Made by a program: the position numbers and the translations under genes. Of a stretch of DNA of 40,609 bases, positions 25,980 through 33,894 are shown piece by piece. The notes beneath the pieces are model-generated. The model ran no database searches and was not told the DNA's origin. It worked only from the letters and a program-made list of their open reading frames with translations. Position 1 is the stretch's first letter. Each line of letters opens with the position of its first letter. Where the stretch lies: positions 1-40,609 of the forward strand of contig CAZAOY010000022.1 in assembly GCA_964486925.1 (NCBI GenBank), written 5' to 3'. The DNA is from CAZAOY01 sp964486925. Lineage in GTDB: Bacteria > Bacillota > Clostridia > Oscillospirales > Ruminococcaceae.

Positions 25980-26038
25980 AATAGGTATAGACTTTTTGCT
26001 GTTTTTAGTGTATAATAAGTAAATAGATACCTATTTAC
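25980..26038 (+). promoter_or_regulatory. Promoter with flanking operator-like inverted repeats
   Basis: TAGACT (25988-25993) and TATAAT (26011-26016) are 17 bases apart, with a start near 26023. AATAGGTAT (25980-25988) and its exact complement ATACCTATT (26027-26035) flank the core promoter. The downstream copy is part of a perfect 8-base hairpin, GTAAATAG-ATAC-CTATTTAC (26019-26038), placed at the transcription start. This looks like a two-site operator, or a hairpin at the 5' end of the transcript. Confidence 0.65.
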
Positions 26039-26162
26039 ATTATTGGTTGGGCAACAAAATAACCGGTGTAATGTTTGTAGATCTTTTAGGTTTTATGCTT
26101 TTGGTATAAATGAAAAATTAATTGTCCGATTAAAGATAAAGAAGATTTTTGGGGCTGTATAT
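26023..26162 (+). promoter_or_regulatory. About 140-base leader, possibly structured
   Basis: After the start-site hairpin, ACATTA-GGTT (26037-26048) can pair with AACC-TAATGT (26061-26074) across an internal loop. The remainder is AT-rich without clear structure. I tested it by eye against cobalamin, c-di-GMP, preQ1 and T-box patterns and found no convincing match. With the terminator and promoter entries, this accounts for the gene-free stretch 25744-26162; its remaining ~160 bases (25820-25979) are AT-rich with nothing further recognised. Confidence 0.35.
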
Positions 26163-27674
26163 ATGAAAAAGAGGATAGCAAGCTTAGGTTTAATCATGCT
26201 TCTTTTTATTACTAGCTTGTCGGTATTAACAGTTTATGCGGAGGAAGTTCCCACTGCAAGGCCGATAACGGTTAGTATATTTGAGGAGGTCAACAATAGC
26301 TACAAGCTTAAGGACGCAAATGTGTCCTATGATGGTTATCTGTCGCTAAAGGATCTACTAGGTCGGCTTAAGAAGGAGAAGGCTATCCTAGGCTATACTG
26401 TTAGCAAAAAGGATAATCTTTTAACCATAAAGTTTAACGATAACACCGTAACAAAAAAGGGCGGTGTCGGCAAGAACAGTGGATTTATTACAAATATAAA
26501 TGGAAGGTTTTACCGCCTAAAGGCTAGTGAAGCATTAATAAAATCAGGAGATGTTGTAAAGTTAATCTACACACTGGACACCGCAACCGATTATAATAGC
26601 AATATGGCTGGAAGCACCATCTACAGGGATGGTGAGAAGAGCCTTGTTTTTGTGTGGAATGACGAGCTTTCTGCTGTGTTAAATAATTCTTGCAACAAGA
26701 TTGCGGATTCGGGTCTTGAGAATGTAAGCTCTTTAATCTCGCTAGGGCTTGCAAAAAAGAAGGCACCCCATGCAAAGCTACTTAAGCTGGTTAAGGAGAT
26801 GGGGGATGAGTTTAAGCAGGATGACATCGACTATGTAAGTCGGGTTGTTCTGGCTCTCTATGCCTGTGGGATAGACGCTAGGAATGTTAACAACACCGAT
26901 TATGTAAAGCTACTTTGTGAGATTGGCAGCAAAGATGATGTATTTACCACTATAGACAAGATGTATCTATGTATGCTAGCGCTGTCCTCGGTATCATCGG
27001 ATGATGGTGGTACAAGAATCCTTAAATCAAAGCTTAAGGATAGGGTGCTTTTGCTACAGAGTGAGCAGGGCGGGTTTAAAAAATCCGAAAACCAGTTTGA
27101 AGACGCACTATCCACCGAGAAGGCTATACTCGCACTCTCGCCGTTTATCTCGGAAAAGAAGGTATCGGTGGCGGTTGATGATGCGTTAGGGTATCTGTCT
27201 AGTGAGCTTTTAGATGAATCGGGGTTTAGGGAAACTAATCTTAATACCGCAGAAAAGGCGGCTTTTGGTATTATGTCGCTGTTGTCGGTTAACATATCAC
27301 TAGATGATAAAAGATTTTCTTATGGTGAGGATACGCTGGTAGATATACTGTTATCCTACTATAAAAAGGACGGAAGCTTTTCGGATGTGAAGGATGGAAA
27401 CTACAGTGAGAAGGCTACAAATGACGCTATCCGCGCTTTGTTCTTTATTAAAAGAGGTAGGAATCCATTCTTACTGCTAAAAACCATGGCAGTATCCGAT
27501 GTGAAGGGGTATGAGGTAAAAGAGGTTGACGATAGCTTTTTTACAAAGGTGTATGAATATGTTATCTCCCATAAAAAACTCATACTAACCGTAAGCTTGG
27601 CTATTTTGCTATCCTTAGCGCTTATTATAATAATTGTAAAACGAAGGAATAACGCTGGGGCATTTATGCATTAG
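26163..27674 (+). CDS. Membrane-anchored protein with DUF4430-like domain and helical toroid repeats
   Basis: The ATG at 26163 begins a clear signal peptide (MKKRIASLGL then a hydrophobic run to VYAEE). About 503 residues follow. Residues ~30-150 resemble DUF4430, the beta domain also found in transcobalamin-like proteins, with GFITNINGRFY and SGDVVKLIYTLD. Residues ~185-440 are alpha-helical repeats of prenyltransferase/squalene-cyclase type, with repeated GGF or GSF turns (EQGGFKKSEN, KDGSFSDV). One membrane helix near the C-terminus (LILTVSLAILLSLALIII) is followed by a basic tail. I infer a surface receptor, perhaps for a corrinoid or other ligand. It lies 20 bases before the sugar transferase gene and may share its transcript. 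Confidence 0.8.
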   Translation: MKKRIASLGLIMLLFITSLSVLTVYAEEVPTARPITVSIFEEVNNSYKLKDANVSYDGYLSLKDLLGRLKKEKAILGYTVSKKDNLLTIKFNDNTVTKKGGVGKNSGFITNINGRFYRLKASEALIKSGDVVKLIYTLDTATDYNSNMAGSTIYRDGEKSLVFVWNDELSAVLNNSCNKIADSGLENVSSLISLGLAKKKAPHAKLLKLVKEMGDEFKQDDIDYVSRVVLALYACGIDARNVNNTDYVKLLCEIGSKDDVFTTIDKMYLCMLALSSVSSDDGGTRILKSKLKDRVLLLQSEQGGFKKSENQFEDALSTEKAILALSPFISEKKVSVAVDDALGYLSSELLDESGFRETNLNTAEKAAFGIMSLLSVNISLDDKRFSYGEDTLVDILLSYYKKDGSFSDVKDGNYSEKATNDAIRALFFIKRGRNPFLLLKTMAVSDVKGYEVKEVDDSFFTKVYEYVISHKKLILTVSLAILLSLALIIIIVKRRNNAGAFMH

Positions 27675-27694
27675 CAATGAAAGGGGAACTGTAA

Positions 27695-29113
27695 TTGGAC
27701 GTTCAAAAGTTGGGTGTACAATTTCAAAGAACGATAATCTTTGTACTCAAATCAATACTATATATAGGGATCTTCTATATATTTTTTATACTGTTTTATA
27801 TCGATAGCCCGCAGATCATGCGCCCTTCAAGAACATCAGGGGTTACCATGACTACCTTTGCGGCGATTTTACTTAGTCTAAACGCCGCATACGGAGGGTT
27901 TAATGTCGGGAAGAAAAAGAGCAAGGAGATCTTCTTGGGGTTATTCATGGCAACCTTTATATCTGATGTTGTAACCTATTTTGAATTTACCATCATGAAC
28001 GTGAACCAGTACAACAAGCAGTCCCTTGATTTTAGCAATGTAGGGATACTCTTTATTGTGCTCTTAGTTCAGTTAATCTATATCTATCTCCTAACCTATC
28101 TTGGGAATTTTATCTATTTTAGCATAAACCCTCCTGAAAAGTGCGTTATAATTCTAAAGGATAGCTCTAAGATTGAGGAATATACCAAAAAGATAAATAA
28201 ATTTAAAAAGCAGTTTTCTATCGACTATATTATTACCGATGATGATACCTATGAATGCAAAAAACATATTCGGATATCCGATACTGTATTTTTATTTGAC
28301 GTGTCAGAGGGGTTAAAGGCTACTCTAATTGACTACTCATACCGCCACCAAAAGAATGTATACTATAACCTAGAGCTTGCTGATGTTGTAATTAATCAAA
28401 GTAAGCATACCGTTATAGATGATATGTCGTTACTATACACCTCCTTTAAAGGATTATCCTTTGAACAACGAATTATTAAACGCTTGATTGACATTATAGT
28501 ATCGGGGGTTGCGTTAATAGCGCTTCTACCGCTGATGATACTTGAAGCGATCGCAATAAAGCTATATGACCGTGGACCTATATTTTATAAGCAGGAGCGG
28601 TTAACACGGGAGGGTAAGACCTTTTTAGTGTTAAAGTTTAGAACTATGGTGGTAAATGCGGAAAATGGCAAGGCGGTGCTTAGCTCTAAAAATGATAACA
28701 GGGTAACGGCTATCGGTAGGTTTTTGCGTGCCACAAGGCTTGATGAAACTCCACAGCTGATAAATGTGTTTTTGGGACAGATGAGTATAGTAGGTCCTCG
28801 CCCAGAGCGGAGAAGCATTGCCGCAGAGTATACTAAAGATATCCCAGAGTTTAAGTTTAGGTTAAGAGCAAAAGCAGGACTTACAGGGTTAGCCCAGATC
28901 AGGGGTAAATACAACACCTCGCCAAAGGACAAGCTAATACTGGATTTAATGTATATCGAAAGCTACACCGTTTGGCGGGATATACTAATAATGTTCCAGA
29001 CACTGCTTATCTTCTTTAAGACTGAAAGCACCGAAGGGTTTAGCGAGGATCAAAATACAGAGTTTGAGATAAAGCACCTTAATGATCAAAGAAAAAGCGA
29101 AGAGGAGAACTAG
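27695..29113 (+). CDS. Polyprenyl-phosphate sugar transferase (WbaP/CpsE type)
   Basis: This initiating enzyme moves a sugar 1-phosphate from a nucleotide sugar to undecaprenyl phosphate at the membrane. The 472-residue product has four or five N-terminal membrane helices and a central soluble domain. The C-terminal bacterial sugar transferase domain has KRLIDIIVSGVALIAL, PIFYKQERLTREGK, LKFRTMV, RATRLDETPQLINV, MSIVGPRPER and GLTGLAQIRGKYN. The TTG start is used because AAGGGG lies eight bases upstream and no nearby ATG fits. It is separated from the MurE-like gene by two bases, so the two are co-translated. This links the downstream ligases to a surface polymer or wall precursor. Confidence 0.93.
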   Translation: MDVQKLGVQFQRTIIFVLKSILYIGIFYIFFILFYIDSPQIMRPSRTSGVTMTTFAAILLSLNAAYGGFNVGKKKSKEIFLGLFMATFISDVVTYFEFTIMNVNQYNKQSLDFSNVGILFIVLLVQLIYIYLLTYLGNFIYFSINPPEKCVIILKDSSKIEEYTKKINKFKKQFSIDYIITDDDTYECKKHIRISDTVFLFDVSEGLKATLIDYSYRHQKNVYYNLELADVVINQSKHTVIDDMSLLYTSFKGLSFEQRIIKRLIDIIVSGVALIALLPLMILEAIAIKLYDRGPIFYKQERLTREGKTFLVLKFRTMVVNAENGKAVLSSKNDNRVTAIGRFLRATRLDETPQLINVFLGQMSIVGPRPERRSIAAEYTKDIPEFKFRLRAKAGLTGLAQIRGKYNTSPKDKLILDLMYIESYTVWRDILIMFQTLLIFFKTESTEGFSEDQNTEFEIKHLNDQRKSEEEN

Positions 29114-29115
29114 CG

Positions 29116-30606
29116 ATGGTAAGCTTAAGGGATGTATTAAGCGGGGTATCATATTTTTCAAATAAACCGCTTGATCAAATTGAAGAGATACGGATAGAGA
29201 ACGTCTGCTACAATTCAAAGTATGCAAAGGACGGGTCTGTCTTTGTGTGTATCGTTGGTGAAACGGTAGACGGACATAGGTATGCCAAGGGTGCTTATGA
29301 TAACGGATGCCGTGTCTTTGTGGTCACAAAGGATATTGAGCTACCTGACGATGCGGTACAGCTAAAGGTGGACAATTCTAGGATTGCATTAGCGGTTATC
29401 TCGGAGAATTTTTTTGACAACCCTTCAAAAAGACTAAAGATTATCGGTGTTACAGGCACAAAGGGAAAGACCACCATATCAAACCTTATTGCTAAGGTAT
29501 TAAATGAAGTTGGGGTTAATACCGGCTGTATCGGTACAAACGGTTCATGGTACAACGATGTCCATATTAAAACAAAGAACACCACCCCAGAAAGCTACGA
29601 GCTTGCGTACACCTTTGACCAGATGTTAAAAGCAGGGGTTGAGTGCGTAGTTATGGAGGTATCATCTCAAGGGGTTATGATGCACCGCACCCATGGGATC
29701 GATTTTTATATGGGTGTGTTTACAAATCTGTCACCCGATCATATAGGCCCTAAAGAGCATAAGGATTTTGATGACTATCTAAGCTGTAAGGCAAGGCTTT
29801 TTTCTCAGTGTGGTGTAGGTCTTATAAATATCGATGATCAATACGCTAAAGATATTATTAAAAACGCTACCTGCGAGGTTAAAACCTTTGGGATAGAGGA
29901 TAGATCAGCAGATTTTGTTGGTACGAACATACAAAAATATATGGATAAAAACACCCTTGGAGTGGAGTTTTCCCTTAAATCTCATGGTAGGGAGGAGAAG
30001 GTTATCCTTAGCACCCCAGGCGCATTCTCGGTTTACAACGGACTTGCTATAATCGGGGTGTGCGACCAACTGGGTATACCTATGGAGGACAGCATAAAAG
30101 CGCTTACAGATCAGGTGGTTGAAGGTAGGATGGAGATTGTAAAGGGGCTTGATTACTGCACCTTTATAATCGACTTTGCACATAACGAGCTAAGCTTTGA
30201 GAGTTTATTCTCCACAATCTGCGAGTATAAAAAGGGTAGGCTAATAGCTTTATTTGGATCGGTAGGGGGAAGAACCGAGCTTCGCCGCCCAAAACTAGGG
30301 GCGATAGCGGGCAGGTACTGCGATATGTGTATCCTAACTGCCGATAACCCCGATTTTGAAGATCCAAGGGAGATTATAAACGGTATAGTTGAAGGTATCG
30401 ACAACCAGTGTCCATTCGTTGCATTCTCTGACAGAGAGGCGGCGGTGCGTTATGCGGTTTCAAGTGCACAAAAGGATGATATAATACTGTTTTGCGGTAA
30501 AGGTCATGAGGATTATCAGCTGATTAATGGGGTTAAAGAGCCGTTTAGTGAGAAGGCGATTATCCTTGATGAATGTGCAAAGGTACGTCAGAGGGTTACG
30601 GTTTAG
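29116..30606 (+). CDS. MurE-like Mur ligase
   Basis: Mur ligases add amino acids to UDP-MurNAc peptides. The 496-residue product has the MurE order: N-terminal UDP-binding domain with YNSKYAKDGSVFVC, P-loop GVTGTKGKTT (111-120), NTTPES, TNLSPDHIGPKEH, the Lys expected to be carbamylated (Lys225 in CKARLF), and a C-terminal domain. The segment that reads DNPR in diaminopimelate-adding enzymes is DNPD here (410-413). The usual AHTPD segment is AHNELS. It therefore probably adds something other than meso-diaminopimelate, or is a second MurE-like ligase of a separate route. Neighbouring D-aspartate ligase and racemase genes support a role in an altered wall peptide. Confidence 0.85.
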   Translation: MVSLRDVLSGVSYFSNKPLDQIEEIRIENVCYNSKYAKDGSVFVCIVGETVDGHRYAKGAYDNGCRVFVVTKDIELPDDAVQLKVDNSRIALAVISENFFDNPSKRLKIIGVTGTKGKTTISNLIAKVLNEVGVNTGCIGTNGSWYNDVHIKTKNTTPESYELAYTFDQMLKAGVECVVMEVSSQGVMMHRTHGIDFYMGVFTNLSPDHIGPKEHKDFDDYLSCKARLFSQCGVGLINIDDQYAKDIIKNATCEVKTFGIEDRSADFVGTNIQKYMDKNTLGVEFSLKSHGREEKVILSTPGAFSVYNGLAIIGVCDQLGIPMEDSIKALTDQVVEGRMEIVKGLDYCTFIIDFAHNELSFESLFSTICEYKKGRLIALFGSVGGRTELRRPKLGAIAGRYCDMCILTADNPDFEDPREIINGIVEGIDNQCPFVAFSDREAAVRYAVSSAQKDDIILFCGKGHEDYQLINGVKEPFSEKAIILDECAKVRQRVTV

Positions 30607-30638
30607 GGTTTTTAGTAAGATAGATTAAGAGGTAATAG

Positions 30639-31859
30639 ATGAGTAGTGTAGATTTTATCCCGGTTATTTTAGGTAGCGATATTAATGCATACGGTATGGC
30701 AAGGGCATTTCATATGGAGTATGGTATAAGGTCGGTTGCGGTTTCTAAGACTATCCTTATGGCAACTAGCGATACAAAGCTTATCGACTTTGAATTTGAG
30801 CCAAACCTTGAGGATGCCGACGCATTTCTTAATAAGCTTTTGCAGGTTAAGGCGAAGTACAGCGATAAAAAGCTTTTGTTAGTACCTTGCTCCGACGGTT
30901 ATGTAAAGCTTATGATAAAATGGCAGGACAAGCTACGTGATAAATTCTACTTTAACTGCATTAGTGAACAGCTTTTAGACGAGCTTACCTTAAAAGATAA
31001 CTTCTATGAGGTATGCGAAAGGTATGGTTTTGACTACCCTAAAACGGTGGTGGTTGAGAAGGACAACTGGAGGGACAAATCTCTAGGTTTTGAGTTTCCG
31101 GTTATACTTAAGGCGTCTAACAGCGTAGAGTACTACAACTGTTCTTTCGAAGGTAAGCGAAAGGTATTTATCGCACAGGACAGGCCGGAGTATGAGAGGA
31201 TACTAAGCGCTATCTACTCATCTTCATATAAGGATAGCATGACTATACAAGAGTACATCCCAGGAGATGACTCGAATATGCGGGTGTTAAACTGTTATGT
31301 TGGTAAGGATAAAAAGGTAAAGCTAATGGCATTAGGCCATGCGCTTTTAGAGGAACACACTCCACAGGGAATTGGAAACTACACAGCGATTATCAGTACC
31401 TATGATAAGGCTTTACTAGATAGATTTAAGGTGTTTTTAGAGGAGATTGGATACCAAGGATTTGCAAACTTTGATATGAAGTACGACACAAGGGATAACA
31501 CCTACAAGCTATTTGAAACCAATGTACGACAGGGAAGAAGCAGTTTTTTTGTAGTAGCAAGCGGGTATAACTTTGCTAGATGGCTTGTAGATGATGTTAT
31601 TTATGACAAGCCGCTTGATACTACCTATGCTGACAACCAGTATCTGTGGAAGGTTATCCCAGATTCGGTTTTATATAAATACTGCCAGAATAAAGAGATG
31701 GTAGCACTTGCAAAGAAGCTTATAAAGGAAGGTAAGGTCTGCAACTCTTTATTCTATAAAAAGGATTTAACGTTTAAGCGGTTTTTGCGGGTTGGTCTGT
31801 TTCATCTAAACCACCATCGCAAATTCAAAAAGTATTATGGTAAAAAAGGAATGAGTTAA
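30639..31859 (+). CDS. ATP-grasp ligase related to D-aspartate ligase
   Basis: The 406-residue product begins FIPVILGSDINAYGMARAFH, closely like the start of Enterococcus faecium D-aspartate ligase (Asl) as I recall it. That enzyme attaches D-Asp to the side-chain amine of Lys in the wall precursor. Further family features are LLLVPCSDGYVKL, FPVILKASNSVEYY, IQEYIPGDDSNMRV (ATP-grasp core) and FANFDMKYDTRD with FETNVRQGRSS (metal/ATP residues). The C-terminus is basic. No signal peptide; cytosolic. It lies 32 bases after the MurE-like gene and overlaps the aspartate racemase start by one base, as expected if the racemase supplies its substrate. Confidence 0.87.
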   Translation: MSSVDFIPVILGSDINAYGMARAFHMEYGIRSVAVSKTILMATSDTKLIDFEFEPNLEDADAFLNKLLQVKAKYSDKKLLLVPCSDGYVKLMIKWQDKLRDKFYFNCISEQLLDELTLKDNFYEVCERYGFDYPKTVVVEKDNWRDKSLGFEFPVILKASNSVEYYNCSFEGKRKVFIAQDRPEYERILSAIYSSSYKDSMTIQEYIPGDDSNMRVLNCYVGKDKKVKLMALGHALLEEHTPQGIGNYTAIISTYDKALLDRFKVFLEEIGYQGFANFDMKYDTRDNTYKLFETNVRQGRSSFFVVASGYNFARWLVDDVIYDKPLDTTYADNQYLWKVIPDSVLYKYCQNKEMVALAKKLIKEGKVCNSLFYKKDLTFKRFLRVGLFHLNHHRKFKKYYGKKGMS

Positions 31860-32590
31860 TGCTAAATACGGATAAAACCAGAAAGCTGTTAGGGGTTATA
31901 GGGGGTGTAGGCCCCCTAGCTACCGCCTACTTTATGGAGCGGATTATAACCTTTACCGCTGCAAAGGTGGATCAAGAGCATATCGACATGATTGTGCTAA
32001 ACCACTGCAGTATCCCAGACAGGACAGCGTATATATTGGATAACAAAAAGGAAAGTCCGCTTTTAATGCTAGAGGATGATGTGGTAAAGCTAAACCAGAT
32101 GGGGGCGAAGGTTATCGCAACCCCTTGTAACACTGCCCATTATTTTTATGACCACCTAGCCGAAATATCAGACGTACCGATAATTAACATGGTCAAGGAA
32201 ACGGTTAATGTGCTAAAACGTCAAGGCTCTAAGCGGATTGGGATTATGGCTACTAAGGGGACAATCCACACAAAGCTTTTTCAGGATGCGCTACATAATC
32301 AAGGTCTAGAGGGGGTTATCCCTGATGATATCTGTCAGGGGCATGTAACTAACGTGATATTTGATAGTGTAAAGGCAAATAAGCCTGTGGATATGGATAG
32401 ATTTAACGCTGTGGTAGACTACCTTAAGGCAAAAGGGTGCGACCGAATTATACTGGGGTGTACCGAGCTTTCGGTGGTAAAACGTGATTATCAGCTTGAC
32501 AGCTTCTATATCGACAGTCTAGACGCTTTAGCAGTAGCGGTAATACGAGAGTGCAACGCACCGTTAGTAGATAACTATATAACGCTATAG
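31859..32590 (+). CDS. Aspartate racemase
   Basis: A 243-residue member of the Asp/Glu racemase family. Both catalytic cysteines are visible: TPCNTAHYF near residue 84 and LGCTELSVV near residue 201. The start KLLGVIGGVGPLATAYF is typical of aspartate racemases; glutamate racemase has a different N-terminus. It would convert L-Asp to D-Asp. The ATG overlaps the stop of the upstream ligase by one base (TAATG). The pairing mirrors the racemase-ligase pair described for D-Asp bridged peptidoglycan in enterococci and lactic acid bacteria. Confidence 0.92.
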   Translation: MLNTDKTRKLLGVIGGVGPLATAYFMERIITFTAAKVDQEHIDMIVLNHCSIPDRTAYILDNKKESPLLMLEDDVVKLNQMGAKVIATPCNTAHYFYDHLAEISDVPIINMVKETVNVLKRQGSKRIGIMATKGTIHTKLFQDALHNQGLEGVIPDDICQGHVTNVIFDSVKANKPVDMDRFNAVVDYLKAKGCDRIILGCTELSVVKRDYQLDSFYIDSLDALAVAVIRECNAPLVDNYITL

Positions 32591-32622
32591 CGATAAAATA
32601 CAACTTTGAATGGAGTAACAAA

Positions 32623-33522
32623 TTGAATAAACCAAACCATACAGGTAAGTCTAAGAATCAAAGCTTTACTGTAACAGGGGCTTCAGAGCTAATGACCTTT
32701 TTAATCCAGAGTATGCCTAACAAGTCACGAAATAACATTAAAGCCATGCTAGCTCACCAAGAGATACGTGTAGACGGTGAGATAGTAACAAAGTATAACC
32801 ATCCTCTTACAGAGGGTCAGAGCGTTAGGATAATGCAGTCTATCCTTCGTGATAGGACAAGCAAGCTAATCCCAACGATATTATACGAGGATGATGAGCT
32901 TATAGTGGTAGACAAACCGGCGGGACTTCTCTCTATTGCCACCGAAAAGGAGAAGGAGTTTACTGCATACCACATGCTATTTGAATATGTAAAGCGCCAA
33001 AACCCAAATGGAAGGATATATATCGTTCACCGTCTAGATAAGGATACCTCGGGAATCCTTATGGTGTCAAAGGACGAGGAGTTAAAGAAGCAGTTGCAGG
33101 ATAACTGGAATGAGCTTGTGATAAAGCGAGGGTATACAGCGGTGGTTGAGGGAAAGCTAAAGGAGAAGCAGGGGCGGTTGGAGTCCTACCTTCGTGAAAC
33201 CAAAACCCACATTGTATATTCCGCAAAGGATGGCAAAGACGGACTAAAGGCTATCACAAACTATTCGGTTATCAAGGAGAAGGGGGCTTTTTCACTCTTG
33301 GATATTAGCCTTGAAACCGGGAGAAAGAACCAGATTAGGGTACAGATGAACGACATCGGTCATCCTGTGGTCGGGGATAAAAAATACGGGAGCACAAAAG
33401 ATCCCATTAAGCGACTTGGACTTCATGCGGGTGTGTTAGAATTTGTACATCCAGTGACAGGCAAAAAGCTGTCATTCACAGCAAAGCTTCCTAGTAGCTT
33501 TAAAGCTTTGTTTAAGCTTTAA
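32623..33522 (+). CDS. RluA-family pseudouridine synthase
   Basis: The enzyme isomerises uridine in RNA, usually 23S rRNA. The 299-residue product has an N-terminal S4-like RNA-binding segment (about 18-75, with RNNIKAMLAHQEIRVDGEIV). The RluA catalytic motif IVHRLDKDTSGILMVSK carries the active Asp, and HPVVGDKKYG comes near the end. The start is TTG with GGAG seven bases upstream. It ends the operon begun by the sugar transferase; a functional link is not obvious. The specific uridine modified cannot be assigned. Confidence 0.93.
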   Translation: MNKPNHTGKSKNQSFTVTGASELMTFLIQSMPNKSRNNIKAMLAHQEIRVDGEIVTKYNHPLTEGQSVRIMQSILRDRTSKLIPTILYEDDELIVVDKPAGLLSIATEKEKEFTAYHMLFEYVKRQNPNGRIYIVHRLDKDTSGILMVSKDEELKKQLQDNWNELVIKRGYTAVVEGKLKEKQGRLESYLRETKTHIVYSAKDGKDGLKAITNYSVIKEKGAFSLLDISLETGRKNQIRVQMNDIGHPVVGDKKYGSTKDPIKRLGLHAGVLEFVHPVTGKKLSFTAKLPSSFKALFKL

Positions 33523-33588
33523 CCTATGTAAAGGTGTATAATTTGATGTATATATGTTTAATATATCAAAAATAAATTCTGAAAACCC

Positions 33589-33617
33589 TTGAAATATAAC
33601 CCTTATTATGTTATAAT
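33589..33617 (+). promoter_or_regulatory. Promoter overlapping the first repeat unit of array 2
   Basis: TTGAAA (33589-33594) and TATAAT (33612-33617), the latter inside the extended -10 of the first repeat unit, are 17 bases apart. Only this unit has a recognisable -35; the later units have the extended -10 alone. Confidence 0.6.
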
Positions 33618-33820
33618 AAACACGTAAAAGGAAGTAAAGCTTTGCTTTACCACAAAAGTGTTTATTGAAACGGCAAAGGAAGAAAGTCTAGACGACTTTC
33701 AGCTTATGTTATAATAAACACGTAAAAGGAAGTAAAGCTTTGCTTTACCACAAAAGTGTTTATTGAAATGAAAAGGAAGAAAGTCGAAAGCATAAACGAC
33801 TTTCTATTTTATGTTATAAT
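33606..33820 (+). repeat. Array 2 of the ~97-bp tandem repeat (two units plus a partial third)
   Basis: TTATGTTATAAT occurs at 33606, 33704 and 33809, giving units of 98 and 105 bases and a terminal fragment. In unit 1, AATAAACAC (33615-33623) pairs with GTGTTTATT (33658-33666), enclosing GTAAAGC-TTT-GCTTTAC (33634-33650). GAAAGTC-TAGAC-GACTTTC (33682-33700) forms a second hairpin. In unit 2 the second hairpin keeps its arms but has a different, longer loop. The units closely match array 1 in the opposite strand orientation. With 33523-33605 (a weak AT hairpin and the promoter), this fills the gene-free stretch 33523-33894. Confidence 0.9.
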
Positions 33821-33894
33821 TGTACCGTTAGCGCAGATATTAGGTTAGATAAAGCTGTTTAGTAATATTATATAAAAAGAATTGAGGGTGCTTA

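Noticed and set aside
26023..26162. Cobalamin or other known riboswitch before the DUF4430 gene
   Set aside because: GGGCAA and CCGGTGTAAT fragments recall a cobalamin element, but the remaining conserved boxes are missing; c-di-GMP, preQ1 and T-box cores are also absent.
26043..26162. N-terminal extension of the DUF4430 protein
   Set aside because: The frame is open from a TTG at 26043, but the signal peptide begins at ATG 26163 and the extension looks like untranslated leader.
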